Positions 14,121-22,385 are shown, counted from the first letter of the stretch. The stretch: 25,954 bases of DNA from Burkholderiales bacterium (GCA_016703325.1 JADJCH010000023.1:1-25954); one strand, 5' to 3'. Program-made: numbers and translations. Notes: generated by a model not told the origin, from the sequence alone.

Positions 14121-14605
14121 TCACCAGGCACGTCCAGGCCGTCGGGCAGCGCCTTGGCATCGCTGCGCTCGGCCAGCTCCAGCCGGCTCTGGACTTCCTG
14201 GCGCAGTTGCGCTTCGATCTTGTTGGCGTGCGCCCACGACAGCGCCTTGTGTTTGCTGGCGTTGGCGGCAATCTTGGTGCCGTCCAGCGCGATGTGCCCC
14301 AGCTTGAGCAGCTTCATCTCGCGCGCCAGCAGCAGAACCTGCACGAACAGTTCCTGCACCTGCTTCAGAAAACGGCGCCGGAAGTTCGCCAGCGTGTCGT
14401 GGTCAGGGTGGGTGTTGGCCGCCACGAACCGGAAGGCCACCGAGTCGCAGGTCGCCCTCTCGATCTTGCGGCTGGAGTGCACCCCGCTGGCGCAGCCGTA
14501 GATCAGCAGGCCCAGCAGCACCGACGGGTGGTGCGCCTCCGAGCCTCGCTCCGCGTACTGGCGCGTCAGCTCGCTCAGGTCGAGTTGCTCGACCACTTCC
14601 ACCAC
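14121..14605 (-). mobile_element. IS1182-like transposase gene fragment
   Basis: About 160 codons of a DDE transposase, in frame and without stops. It has the DUF772-type N-terminal region (HHPSVLLGLLIYGCASGVHS, SSRKIERATCDSVAFRFVAA, NTHPDHDTLANFRRRFL). The start of the catalytic core follows (LKLGHIALDGTKIAANASKH, then KALSWAHANKIEAQLRQEVQ) with its first Asp in LDGTK. The true N-terminus (roughly 25-35 residues in the family) and the C-terminal two thirds are missing. The left break falls at the IS-end-like sequence near 14120. The right break near 14605 is fused to an exported-protein gene. No inverted terminal repeats of this element were found, so it cannot move by itself. Confidence 0.8.
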
Positions 14606-14897
14606 GAAACTCGCGCATCGACAGGAAGTGGTCGGTGAAGACCTCGGTCTTCAGCGCGTGCTGGAAGGTGGGGGATGCGCCGGCTGCCGGGGTGAAGTCG
14701 ACCTGGCCCAGCGGGCTGCGCTGGCCGTCGGCGGTGACGGCGACGAGGGCCTTGCGGCCGTGGAAGTCGAAGGCCGTGGCCGAGGTGCCGGCCACGGCCA
14801 GCGCCGCCAGGAGGCTGGTCGCTGCGATCGACCCGACCGACCCGATCGGACGGGCACGACGTTGGGGGCAGGCGGCCGGCTTCAGCGGCAGGGGCAT
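14606..14897 (-). pseudogene. exported protein, 3' end replaced by transposase fragment
   Basis: Read from the ATG at 14897 (MPLPLKPAACPQRRARP). A hydrophobic signal segment, SIAATSLLAALAVAGTSATA, is followed by the mature start FDFHGRKALVAVTADGQRSP, then QVDFTP and FTDHFLSMREF. Immediately after MREF the sequence becomes the IS1182-like transposase, read here in a different frame, so the original C-terminus is lost after about 95 residues. I have an impression of similar FLSMREFKCL-type exported proteins in beta-proteobacteria but cannot name a function. It is divergent from the TetR gene, 133 bp apart. Confidence 0.6.
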
Positions 14898-15003
14898 GGC
14901 GGTCCTCGGTGCGATTGTGGGTCGGTGGCGCGTGATGGTGCACGGGAATGCCCGGATGGAAAGAAGGGTCAAGAGGCGAGCTGCTTCGATCGCCTATGAT
15001 GGA

Positions 15004-15019
15004 AAGTATTCAATTACTT
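15004..15019. promoter_or_regulatory. dyad upstream of the tetR gene, candidate operator
   Basis: AAGTA-TTCAAT-TACTT, a 5-bp inverted repeat with a 6-bp centre, in a locally AT-rich stretch ending 11 bp before the TetR-family start codon. TetR proteins usually repress their own operon from such a site, and the exporter genes follow in the same transcript. Confidence 0.45.
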
Positions 15020-15030
15020 ACCATTCTCAG

Positions 15031-15675
15031 ATGTCCAGCTTTGCCCCCCCTTCCTGCGCGCTGCGCGCCGACCCGCCCGCGCGGCTGCCGACGCAGGAGC
15101 GCCAGCTCGCGATCGTCGAGGCGGTGCTGAGCCTGGCGGGTGAGCGCAGCCCGGCTTCGATCACCACCAGCGAAATCGCCGCCGCCCTCGGGCTCACGCA
15201 GGGCGCTGTGTTCAAGCACTTTCCGACCAAGGAATCGATCTGGGTCGCCACGATCGAGCAGGTCGAGAATCGGCTGATGCAGCGGCTGGAGGCTGCGGTG
15301 GCCGGTGAGGCGGGGGCTCCGCTGGCCGCGTTGCGGGCGATGTTCATGGCGCATGTGGGCTTTGTGGCCGAGCAACCGGGCGTGCCGCGGGTGATCTTCC
15401 ATGAGCTGCAGCAGCCCGGCGACAGCGCGGTCAAGCAGCAGGTGCGCCGGCTGCTCGGGCGCTACCACGGCCTGCTGCTGGCGCAGCTGGCCGAGGCCCG
15501 GGACTGCGCTGCGGTGGCGCCCGGGCTGGACCTTGATGCCGCGGCCACACTCTTCATCGGCATCGTGCAGGGACTGGTGATGCAGGGGTTGATCACCGGG
15601 CAGCCGGCGCAGATTCCGGCGCGCGCCCAGCCGGTGTTCGAGTTGTTCGTCCAGGCCCTGGGAGGTGAATCATGA
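15031..15675 (+). CDS. TetR-family regulator of the exporter operon
   Basis: 214 residues from the ATG at 15031. The frame is open further upstream but crosses the dyad and the divergent gene. The helix-turn-helix is at about 45-68 (ITTSEIAAALGLTQGAVFKH, then FPTKESIW), the TetR hallmark. The C-terminal ligand domain is helical (LGRYHGLLLAQLAEARDCAA, LFIGIVQGLVMQGLITG). The stop overlaps the HlyD-family start as ATGA, so it is translated with the exporter. This is the layout of E. coli CecR (YbiH) before ybhGFSR, where a TetR repressor leads an adaptor/ABC exporter operon. The inducing ligand is not predictable. Confidence 0.9.
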   Translation: MSSFAPPSCALRADPPARLPTQERQLAIVEAVLSLAGERSPASITTSEIAAALGLTQGAVFKHFPTKESIWVATIEQVENRLMQRLEAAVAGEAGAPLAALRAMFMAHVGFVAEQPGVPRVIFHELQQPGDSAVKQQVRRLLGRYHGLLLAQLAEARDCAAVAPGLDLDAAATLFIGIVQGLVMQGLITGQPAQIPARAQPVFELFVQALGGES

Positions 15676-16874
15676 GCCGTTCTCCGTTGTGGAAACGCCG
15701 CGCCGGCATCGCGCTGGCCCTGGTCGGCCTGCTCGGCGCCCTGAGTTGGGTGCTGCAGCGCAGCGGCCCCTGGGCCCCCGTGCGCGTCACCGTGGCGCGG
15801 GTGGAAGTCGGCACGGTACAGCCGGCGCTGGTCGGCATCGGCGTGGTGGAGGCCAGGCGCAGCCAACTGCTGGGGCCGACCACCACCGCCCGAGTGCTGA
15901 AGGTGCATGTGGACGTGGGCGACCCGGTGCATGCCGGCCAGCTGCTGGCCGAGCTGGATCCGGTGGACCTGGAGCAGCGCCTCGCGGCATTGGACGCTTC
16001 GCTCGAACGGGGACGCAGCCTGCTGGCCGCCGGCGAGGCGCAGTCCCGCGACGCCCGCGCCCGCCGGGAGCTGGCGGACGCCAACCTGCGCCGCTATGCC
16101 GACCTGAGCCGCAGCGACTTCATCAGCGCTGGCGCCCTGGAGGCGCGCCAGCAGGAGCAGCGCTCCACCGAGGCGGGTCTGCAGGCCAGCGAGGCCTCGC
16201 TGGTGGCAGCCCGGCAGGACCTGCAGCGGCTGGCCGCCGAGCGGGCCGGGCTGGTCCAGCAGCGCGACCGACTGCGCCTGGTCGCCCCGGCCGCGGGTGT
16301 GGTGGCCAGCCGGGAAGCGGAGCCCGGCTCCACCGTGGTGGCCGGTCAGGCCGTGCTGAAGGTCATTGACCCGGCCAGCCTGTGGCTGAAGGTGCGCTTC
16401 GACCAGGGCCGCGCCGCTGCACTGGCCTCGGGCCAATCCGCCCGGGTGCTGCTGCGCTCCCACCCCGGCGAAGCCCTGCCCGGCCAGGTGGCCCGGCTGG
16501 AACCCTTGGGCGACGCCGTCACCGAGGAGCGGGTGGCGCAGGTGCGGCTGGAAGCGCCGCCCGCCGGACTGATGGTGGGTGAGCTGGCCGAAGTGACGGT
16601 GCAGCTGCCCGCCGCCGCGCGCGCGCCCTGGGTATCGAACGCGGCGCTGATGCGGCACGAGGGCCAGCTGGGCGTCTGGAAGCTGGTGGACGGCAAACCG
16701 GCCTTTGCGCCGGTGCGCACCGGTGCGATCGGGCTGGATGGCCGGGTGCAGCTGCTGGCGGGGCTGGCCGAGGGCGAGACGGTGGTGGTGCACAGCCAGA
16801 AGCTGCTGGCGCCGGGCACCCGGGTGCAGGTGGTGGAGAAACTGCTCGCAGCAGGCGGGAGGGCGGTGCCGTGA
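15672..16874 (+). CDS. HlyD/RND-type periplasmic adaptor
   Basis: 400 residues. An N-terminal membrane anchor is at about 11-28 (AGIALALVGLLGALSWVLQR). The split lipoyl/barrel-sandwich domain is at about 60-95 (VLKVHVDVGDPVHAGQLLAE) and about 205-240 (DRLRLVAPAAGVVASREAEP). Between them lies an alpha-helical hairpin (about 100-195, rich in Ala, Arg, Glu). A beta-barrel and a membrane-proximal domain follow. The family links an inner-membrane pump to an outer-membrane channel. Its partner here is the FtsX-type ABC permease that overlaps it by 4 nt. No outer-membrane TolC-like gene is present in the operon, so it would borrow one. Confidence 0.92.
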   Translation: MSRSPLWKRRAGIALALVGLLGALSWVLQRSGPWAPVRVTVARVEVGTVQPALVGIGVVEARRSQLLGPTTTARVLKVHVDVGDPVHAGQLLAELDPVDLEQRLAALDASLERGRSLLAAGEAQSRDARARRELADANLRRYADLSRSDFISAGALEARQQEQRSTEAGLQASEASLVAARQDLQRLAAERAGLVQQRDRLRLVAPAAGVVASREAEPGSTVVAGQAVLKVIDPASLWLKVRFDQGRAAALASGQSARVLLRSHPGEALPGQVARLEPLGDAVTEERVAQVRLEAPPAGLMVGELAEVTVQLPAAARAPWVSNAALMRHEGQLGVWKLVDGKPAFAPVRTGAIGLDGRVQLLAGLAEGETVVVHSQKLLAPGTRVQVVEKLLAAGGRAVP

Positions 16875-18124
16875 TCAGCCTCGCCGGACGGGACATCCTG
16901 CACGGCTGGGCCCGCTTTGCCCTCACCGGCCTGGGCCTGGGCCTGCTGATCGGCGTGACGCTGACCATGGCCGGCGTCTACCGCGGCATGGTCGACGATG
17001 CCCGAGCCCTGCTGGGCAACAGCGGTGCCGACCTCTGGGTGGTGCAGCAGGACACCCAGGGCCCCTACGCCGAATCCTCCAGCCTGCGCGACGACGTGGT
17101 GCGCAGCCTGCGCAGCCAGGCCGGCGTGGCCCGGGCCGCCAACGTCACCTACCTGACCATGCAGGTGCGCCGGCTCGATTCCGCTGCGGCCGCATCCACC
17201 GCGGGCGACGACGCAAGCGCCGAGGGCGAGCGGGACGTGCGCGCGATGGTGGTCGGTTACGAGACCTTTCCGCCCGCGCAGCCCGGTGCGCCGCTGCACC
17301 TGGTGGCGGGCCGGCAGATCACCCGCGGGCACTACGAGGCGGTGGCCGACGTCAAGACCGGGCTGAAGCTGGGCGAGCGGGTGCGCATCCGCCGGCAGGT
17401 CTACACCGTGGTCGGGCTGACGCTGCGCACCGTGTCCTCCGGCGGCGACCCGATGGTGTTCATCCCGCTGGCGGATGCACAGGAGGCGCAGTTCCTGAAG
17501 GACAACGACGCCATCCTGAACGAGCGCGAGCGCAACGCCGCCAACCCGGCCCTGAACCGGCCCGGCGTGCCCGGCCTGCTGCAGGCGGTGCAGGCTGCTC
17601 AGTCGGCCAACCACAACGTCAACGCCGTGCTGCTGCAGTTGCTGCCGGGGCAGGATGCCGAGTCCGTGGCCGAGCCGATTCGCCGCTGGAAGCACCTGGA
17701 GGCCTACACCCGCGAACAGATGGAGGAGATCCTGGTGGCCAAGCTGGTGGCCAATTCGGCCCGGCAGATCGCCATGTTCCTGGTGATCCTTGCGGTGGTG
17801 AGTGCGGCCATCGTGGCCTTCATCATCTACACGATGACGCTGGGCAAGATCCGCGAGATCGCGGTGCTCAAGCTCATCGGCACGCGCAACGCCACCATCG
17901 CCGGGATGATCCTGCAGCAGGCACTGGGCCTGGGGCTGATCGGTTTCGTCGTCGGCAAGGTGGCCGCGACGATCTGGGCGCCGGTTTTCCCCAAGTACGT
18001 GCTGCTGGAGAGCGGCGACGCCCTGCGCGGCCTGGTCGCGGTGATGCTGATCTGCGCACTGGCCAGCACCCTGGCGATCCGGGTGGCGCTGCGGGTGGAC
18101 CCGGCCGAAGCCATCGGAGGCTGA
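16871..18124 (+). CDS. ABC exporter permease, FtsX/MacB type (DevC-like)
   Basis: 417 residues from a GTG at 16871 that overlaps the adaptor stop (GTGA). The N-terminal membrane helix is at about 10-35 (GWARFALTGLGLGLLIGVTL), followed by a large periplasmic domain (about 40-290). Three C-terminal helices follow, starting MFLVILAVVSAAIVAFIIYT, with the FtsX-family pattern, and ending ALRVDPAEAIGG, the usual permease finish. This 4-TM form with a periplasmic head is typical of type VII/MacB-like exporters that act mechanically on periplasmic substrates. It resembles the DevBCA-type exporters (adaptor, permease, ATPase), so a lipid, glycolipid or drug-like substrate is plausible but unproven. 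Confidence 0.92.
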   Translation: MISLAGRDILHGWARFALTGLGLGLLIGVTLTMAGVYRGMVDDARALLGNSGADLWVVQQDTQGPYAESSSLRDDVVRSLRSQAGVARAANVTYLTMQVRRLDSAAAASTAGDDASAEGERDVRAMVVGYETFPPAQPGAPLHLVAGRQITRGHYEAVADVKTGLKLGERVRIRRQVYTVVGLTLRTVSSGGDPMVFIPLADAQEAQFLKDNDAILNERERNAANPALNRPGVPGLLQAVQAAQSANHNVNAVLLQLLPGQDAESVAEPIRRWKHLEAYTREQMEEILVAKLVANSARQIAMFLVILAVVSAAIVAFIIYTMTLGKIREIAVLKLIGTRNATIAGMILQQALGLGLIGFVVGKVAATIWAPVFPKYVLLESGDALRGLVAVMLICALASTLAIRVALRVDPAEAIGG

Positions 18125-18125
18125 C

Positions 18126-18845
18126 GTGACAGAACAACCCGCCATCCTGATCGAGGGCCTGCGCAAGGTCTACGGCCACGGCGACACCGCGGTGGAAGCC
18201 CTCAAAGACGTGCACATGAGTGTCGCGCCGGGCGAGGTGGTGGGGCTGATCGGCCCCTCCGGCTCGGGCAAGAGCACGCTGCTGAAGTGCCTGGGGGCGG
18301 TGATCGAGCCCACCGCCGGGCGCATGGTGCTGAGTGGTCAGACCATCTTCGACGGCGCGGACGGCGGCTGGCAGATCCCGGACCTGCGCGCGCTGCGGCG
18401 CGACCGCATCGGCTTCATCTTCCAGGCGCCCTACCTGATCCCCTTCCTGGACGTGACCGACAACGTCGCCCTGCTGCCGATGCTGGCCGGCCAGCCCAAC
18501 GCCGCCTCCCGCACGCGGGCGCGCGAACTGCTGGCCGCGCTGGACGTGGCGCACCGCGCGGCCGCCCAGCCCTCCGAGCTCTCCGGCGGCGAGCAGCAGC
18601 GTGTGTCGATCGCCCGCGCACTGGCCAACCACCCGCCGGTGGTGCTGGCCGACGAACCCACCGCTCCGCTGGACAGCGAACGCGCGCTGGGCGTGGTGCG
18701 CATGCTGCACCGCATGGCCGCGCAGTACCGCAGCGCCATCATCGTGGTGACCCACGACGAGAAGATCATCCCCACCTTCAAGCGGCTCTATCACATCCGT
18801 GACGGCCGCACGGTCGAGGAGCGGGGGGAAGGCCGGCCGGTGTGA
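18126..18845 (+). CDS. ABC exporter ATPase (DevA/LolD-like)
   Basis: 239 residues from a GTG one base after the permease stop. Walker A is at 43-51 (GPSGSGKST), Q-loop Gln100 (FIFQAPYLIPFLDVTDN), signature 152-158 (LSGGEQQ), Walker B 172-177 (VVLADE), D-loop APLDSE and switch His in VVTHDE. It belongs to the MacB/LolD/FtsE branch that pairs with FtsX-type permeases. Every catalytic motif is intact. It is the last gene of the four-gene operon and is followed by a clear terminator. Confidence 0.95.
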   Translation: MTEQPAILIEGLRKVYGHGDTAVEALKDVHMSVAPGEVVGLIGPSGSGKSTLLKCLGAVIEPTAGRMVLSGQTIFDGADGGWQIPDLRALRRDRIGFIFQAPYLIPFLDVTDNVALLPMLAGQPNAASRTRARELLAALDVAHRAAAQPSELSGGEQQRVSIARALANHPPVVLADEPTAPLDSERALGVVRMLHRMAAQYRSAIIVVTHDEKIIPTFKRLYHIRDGRTVEERGEGRPV

Positions 18846-18871
18846 GGCCCCTGCGCCCTGTACCAGAACGA

Positions 18872-18892
18872 AAGGGCCCCTGGCGGGCCCTT
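18872..18892. terminator. terminator hairpin between convergent genes
   Basis: A perfect 8-bp stem AAGGGCCC/GGGCCCTT with a 5-base loop, 27 bp after the ABC ATPase stop. It has A residues on one side and T on the other, so it can serve both the exporter operon and the convergent small exported-protein gene that ends at 18960. Confidence 0.75.
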
Positions 18893-18959
18893 CATTCCAG
18901 CCGGGCGGGGTGGCACCGGCCCGTGGTTCAGGCCCAGGCCGTGGCCCGGGTCTGCAGGC

Positions 18960-19370
18960 TCATTTCGGCAGACCGGCGCAGGCGTCACGCTTCGGTCCAC
19001 GCAGGGGCATGCCCTTCTCGGTGGCACGGGCGGACATCTTCTCGTGGTGCCTGGCGATGTAGTCACGGCACTCGGCCTCGGTCTTCATCGAGCGCATCTG
19101 GTTGCGGTGCTCCTGGCGCTCGGCCCGGCTCATCAGGCCCCAACCGGGTGTGTCGTCCTGACCGGACCGGGCCCCCGGGCCACGCATCATGCCGCCCTGG
19201 CCTGCGCCACCTTGCCCACCACCTTGCCCACCACCGGGCCCCATCCCCTGACCCATGCCGCCCCGCGGACCCGGCGCGGGGGCCGCCGGAGCCGAAGCGG
19301 CCTGCGCCAGCACCGAACCGGCGGCCAGCAGCAGCGCGGCGGAGAACAGGAATGTGCGAGCGGTCTTCAT
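18960..19370 (-). CDS. small exported Gly/Met-rich protein of unknown function
   Basis: 136 residues from the ATG at 19370 with GGAGG five bases upstream. The signal peptide is residues 1-24 (TARTFLFSAALLLAAGSVLA, QA cleavage). A low-complexity Gly/Gln/Met segment covers about 36-62, with tandem GGQGG-type repeats. A compact helical domain follows (WGLMSRAERQEHRNQMRSMK, then TEAECRDYIARHHEKMSARA), ending RDACAGLP. Two cysteines (ECRDY and DACAG) could form a disulphide. Proteins with the same MSRAERQ..H..RMR..KT..EC pattern are common in Burkholderiales periplasm; a metal- or stress-related chaperone role like the CpxP/Spy group is conceivable but not shown. Confidence 0.75.
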   Translation of the reverse strand: MKTARTFLFSAALLLAAGSVLAQAASAPAAPAPGPRGGMGQGMGPGGGQGGGQGGAGQGGMMRGPGARSGQDDTPGWGLMSRAERQEHRNQMRSMKTEAECRDYIARHHEKMSARATEKGMPLRGPKRDACAGLPK

Positions 19371-19551
19371 ATCAACCTCCAGGGTTCAACTGCGAGGTTC
19401 CCAGCGTAGCCCAAGGTACCCAATGAGGTATGGATCCTGCGCAAGGTCGTTGGGGGAACTTTCAGATTCCTGGCACAAACAGTGCGGTGCCACCGCAGCA
19501 CAGACCGCACAGGCGGTATCCCGGGACGGCTTGTGCGCTACGCTGGGTGGC

Positions 19552-20502
19552 ATGCACAAGTGCGCCCTCTTCCTGCTTTCGTTCGTCCTGACGGTGCCCG
19601 CAGCTCCTGCCGCTGAGGCGCTGGGCTCGGGCGCCCATGAGCTGCGCCTGCAGCACGCCGGCCTGCCACGGCACGCACTCGTGCATGTGCCCGCCGGGCT
19701 GGATCCGAACCGTCCGGTACCCCTGGTGCTGGCCTTTCACGGCGGCGGCGGGCATGCGGAGTTCATGGCCGACGACGCCCGCTACGGATGGATCGGCCAG
19801 GCCGATCGCGCCGGCTTTGTGGTGGTTTTTCCGAACGGCTTCAGCCGCTTTCCCGGTGGCCGGCTGGCCACCTGGAACGCCGGCGACTGCTGCGGCGCCG
19901 CACGCGATCAGGGCAGCGACGATGTCGGCTTCGTGCGCGCCCTGCTGGAGCGGCTGAAGCAGCAGTGGCCGATCGACGGCCAGCGCATCTTCGCCACCGG
20001 CATGTCCAACGGCGGCATGTTCAGCTACCGGCTGGCCTGCGAGATGGCCGACACCTTCCGCGCCGTCGCCGCGGTGGCCGGCACCGAGGCCCTGGCCGAC
20101 GCCGCCTGCCGGCCCACCCGGCCGGTGCCGGTGCTGCACATCCATGCCCGCAACGACAGCCATGTGCAGTTCGACGGGGGTGCGGGGCCGGACGCCTTTC
20201 GCGACCGCAAGCAGGTGACGGACTACCTCCCGGTGCCCGAGACGGTGGCCCGCTGGGTGCGCCGCAACCGCAGCCAGGCCGAACCGGATCGCGACCTCGG
20301 TCGCCCGGGCGCCGTGTGCCACACCCATGCAGCCACCCCAGCGGACTCCGCCGCGGTGCGGCTGTGTGTCACCGAAACCGGCGGCCACAGCTGGCCAGGC
20401 GCCCAACGGGGCAGGCTGACCAAAGAGCCCCCGTCCCAGGCGCTGGTGGCGCAGGAGGAAATCTGGCGCTTCTTTGCCGAGGTGTCGCAGCACCCGCGGT
20501 GA
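19552..20502 (+). CDS. LpqC / PHB-depolymerase-like secreted esterase
   Basis: 316 residues from the ATG at 19552. The signal peptide is about residues 1-21 (CALFLLSFVLTVPAAPAAEA). It is an alpha/beta hydrolase of the polyhydroxybutyrate depolymerase/LpqC/feruloyl esterase group. The oxyanion region is AFHGGGGH (61-68), and the lipase box GMSNGG has Ser152. The acid is probably Asp202 (HIHARNDSHVQFDGG) and the catalytic His is His279 (TETGGHSWPG). WNAGDCCG at about 108-115 is a family cysteine motif. The likely substrate is an extracellular ester, such as a short polyhydroxyalkanoate or feruloylated sugar. No substrate-binding domain is appended. Divergent from the Gly-rich exported protein across 181 bp; its ribosome site is weak. 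Confidence 0.9.
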   Translation: MHKCALFLLSFVLTVPAAPAAEALGSGAHELRLQHAGLPRHALVHVPAGLDPNRPVPLVLAFHGGGGHAEFMADDARYGWIGQADRAGFVVVFPNGFSRFPGGRLATWNAGDCCGAARDQGSDDVGFVRALLERLKQQWPIDGQRIFATGMSNGGMFSYRLACEMADTFRAVAAVAGTEALADAACRPTRPVPVLHIHARNDSHVQFDGGAGPDAFRDRKQVTDYLPVPETVARWVRRNRSQAEPDRDLGRPGAVCHTHAATPADSAAVRLCVTETGGHSWPGAQRGRLTKEPPSQALVAQEEIWRFFAEVSQHPR

Positions 20503-20553
20503 TCCCTTCGACCGGCTGAACCGTCGGCCAACGTCCGCGGCGGTGGCCCGGCC

Positions 20554-21747
20554 TCAACGCGGTGGCCGATCGGGCGTACCACCGGGCATGGGGTTCGAAG
20601 CGAACTCGCGCCATCCGGTGACTTCGCAGCCCTGGCGGGCATAGCGCCCCTCGCCACCGTAAATCAGCCAGGGCGGCAGCGCATCGCCACCCACCCCATC
20701 GGCCCAGCGGCGAACCGGCTGAACCCAGTCGGCTGCGAAGGTGGTCCCGGACTTGATCTCCACCGCCTGCAGGCCCGCAGGTGTTTCGATCACCACATCC
20801 ACTTCATGGCCGCTGCTGTCGCGCCAGAAGCAGAGATCGGCCGGCTGCCCAGCGTTGTAGCGCTGCTTGAGCAGTTCGGAGACCACCCAGGACTCGAACA
20901 GCGCCCCCCTTGCCGCATGGGTCTCCAGGCTGGCCGCATCCCGGATGCCCAGCAGCCAGGTCATCAACCCCACGTCGAGAAAGTAGAGCTTGGGGGTCTT
21001 GACGAGCCGTTTGCCGAAGTTGCGGTGGTAGGGCTGCAAGCGTGCCACGAGGTAGCTGGCCTCCAGCACCGACAGCCATGCCCGGGCGGTGACGCCGGAG
21101 ATGCCGCAGTCGTTGCCCAGGGCCGTCAGATTGAGCAATTGCCCGGATCGCGCGGCACACATGCGCACGAAGCGCTGGAACGGGCTGAGGTCCCGCACGG
21201 CCACCAGTTGCCGCACATCGCGCTCCAGGTAGGTGGCCACGTAGTTGGCGAACCAGTCTGCGGGATCCAGGTCCCGGTCGTACAGAGCGGGATACCCGCC
21301 TCGCCACAGCAGGGTCTCCAGTTGCCATGGCAGACGCTGCTCGCCCAGTTCCACACCGGACAACGGCAGCAGTTCGACCCGCCCGACGCGCCCGGCCAAC
21401 GACTGGGTCATCCCGGCCATGAGGTCGAACTGGGCGGAGCCGGTCAGCACGAATTCCCCCATGCGGCGGTTCTCGTCCACCCGCTGTTGGAGCCAGGACA
21501 GGAGGCTCGGGCAACGTTGCACCTCGTCCAGCACGGCGCCTTCGGCAAAGCGAGCGAGGAAACGGCGCGGGTCCGCTTCGGCGAACTCGCGCTCCTGCGG
21601 GTTTTCGAGCGACACATAGGGCAGATGCCCAAATGCGGCGCGCGCCAACGTCGTCTTGCCGGACTGCCTCGGGCCGGTCAACGCAACGACCGGAAACCCG
21701 CGAGCCAACCGCTCCAGGGTGGACAGGGCGAGACGGGGAATCACCAC
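20554..21747 (-). CDS. AAA_14/DUF4143 ATPase
   Basis: 397 residues from a GTG at 21747 (a second GTG follows at 21744), with AAGG just upstream. The ATPase domain has Walker A at 25-32 (GPRQSGKT) and Walker B near 71-75 (AVLDE), then SWLQQRVDENR and sensor VLTGSAQFDLM. A winged-helix-like middle follows (LTALGNDCGISGVTARAWLS). The C-terminal DUF4143 has a PD-(D/E)xK nuclease-like pattern: Asp in HEVDVVIE and the ExK of VEIKSG. The family is widespread, often as accessory or mobile genes, and its function is not established. A role in DNA handling or defence is often suspected. It is intact and full-length. Its start codon abuts a 33-bp palindrome. Confidence 0.9.
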   Translation of the reverse strand: MVIPRLALSTLERLARGFPVVALTGPRQSGKTTLARAAFGHLPYVSLENPQEREFAEADPRRFLARFAEGAVLDEVQRCPSLLSWLQQRVDENRRMGEFVLTGSAQFDLMAGMTQSLAGRVGRVELLPLSGVELGEQRLPWQLETLLWRGGYPALYDRDLDPADWFANYVATYLERDVRQLVAVRDLSPFQRFVRMCAARSGQLLNLTALGNDCGISGVTARAWLSVLEASYLVARLQPYHRNFGKRLVKTPKLYFLDVGLMTWLLGIRDAASLETHAARGALFESWVVSELLKQRYNAGQPADLCFWRDSSGHEVDVVIETPAGLQAVEIKSGTTFAADWVQPVRRWADGVGGDALPPWLIYGGEGRYARQGCEVTGWREFASNPMPGGTPDRPPR

Positions 21748-21751
21748 AACC

Positions 21752-21784
21752 TTGCAAATCTAAAGTTTAACTTTTGATTTGCAA
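21752..21784. promoter_or_regulatory. 33-bp AT-rich palindrome at the start of the DUF4143 gene
   Basis: Outer arms TTGCAAATC (21752-21760) and GATTTGCAA (21776-21784) are perfect. Inner arms AAAGT and ACTTT flank TTA, leaving one symmetrical T/T mismatch pair. It starts 5 bp upstream of the GTG and is strongly AT-rich against a GC-rich background. It could be an operator, promoter core, or binding/cleavage site for the adjacent protein. The remaining gap to vapC (21785-21998) shows no gene. Confidence 0.7.
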
Positions 21785-21998
21785 TGATAGTCCCAACTGG
21801 GTTGCATTCCCCTCCAGTGGCAGAAAGCTCCGCGCCCCCTCCGCCAGATTCAGACGGGCCAGTTGAGCGTTGCTGGTTGGCCGTTGGAGCAGCTGCTGGG
21901 CACGTGGAACGGGACGAGGTGGCGGAGGGGACTCATCGAGATCTCCGGAAAGGGCTCGTCGGTCGCAGTGGGCGGGCAGCAGGGGATGGATGGCAGGT

Positions 21999-22385
21999 TC
22001 AGACCCGCCGCACCGGTCCGGGATACTGCGCCACCAGGGCATCCGCCGTCAGCAGCGTGATGCCCTCGGTCAACGCCTGGGCCACCAGCAGCCGGTCAAA
22101 GGGATCGCGATGCAACAGCGGCAGGCTGCCGACCGCCACCGCATGGGCACTGGTGATCGGCAGCTCGGTGTAGCCGTTGTCCAGCAGGCCGCGGCGCAGT
22201 ACCCGGGCATCGACCTGGAAGTCGTCGCGGCTCAGACCGGCCTTGATCGTCACCTCCCACAGGCTGGCGGCACTGAAGAGCAGTTCGTGGGCGGGCGACT
22301 CGATCAAATCACGGGCGGCCTCCGGGAGCCGATCGGGCATGCCTGCAGCCCAGAGCAGCAGATGGGTGTCGAGCAGCAGCTTCAC
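21999..22385 (-). CDS. vapC: PIN-domain toxin, VapC family
   Basis: 128 residues, PIN-domain ribonuclease. The acidic active-site set is visible: Asp6 (LLLDTHLLLWA), Glu44 (SLWEVTIKAG), and Asp94/Asp97 in HRDPFDRLLVAQA. The late Asp115 is in LLTADALVAQYPG. VapC toxins cut tRNA or rRNA, and the target cannot be inferred. The start overlaps the antitoxin stop by four bases (ATGA), the classic toxin-antitoxin arrangement. No sign of decay. Confidence 0.92.
   Translation of the reverse strand: MKLLLDTHLLLWAAGMPDRLPEAARDLIESPAHELLFSAASLWEVTIKAGLSRDDFQVDARVLRRGLLDNGYTELPITSAHAVAVGSLPLLHRDPFDRLLVAQALTEGITLLTADALVAQYPGPVRRV

Noticed and set aside
13604..14605. Whole 333-codon minus-strand frame taken as a complete transposase
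   Set aside because: Only about the first 160 codons resemble IS1182 transposase; the rest is antisense of the beta-helix remnant.
18846..18959. Possible small RNA between the exporter operon and the Gly-rich gene
   Set aside because: The stretch is explained by a bidirectional terminator; no promoter-like sequence was seen.
21785..21998. Gap between the DUF4143 gene and vapC searched for a third toxin-antitoxin component or RNA gene
   Set aside because: Open frames there are short, Pro/Arg-rich and without ribosome sites; no stable structure was obvious by eye.
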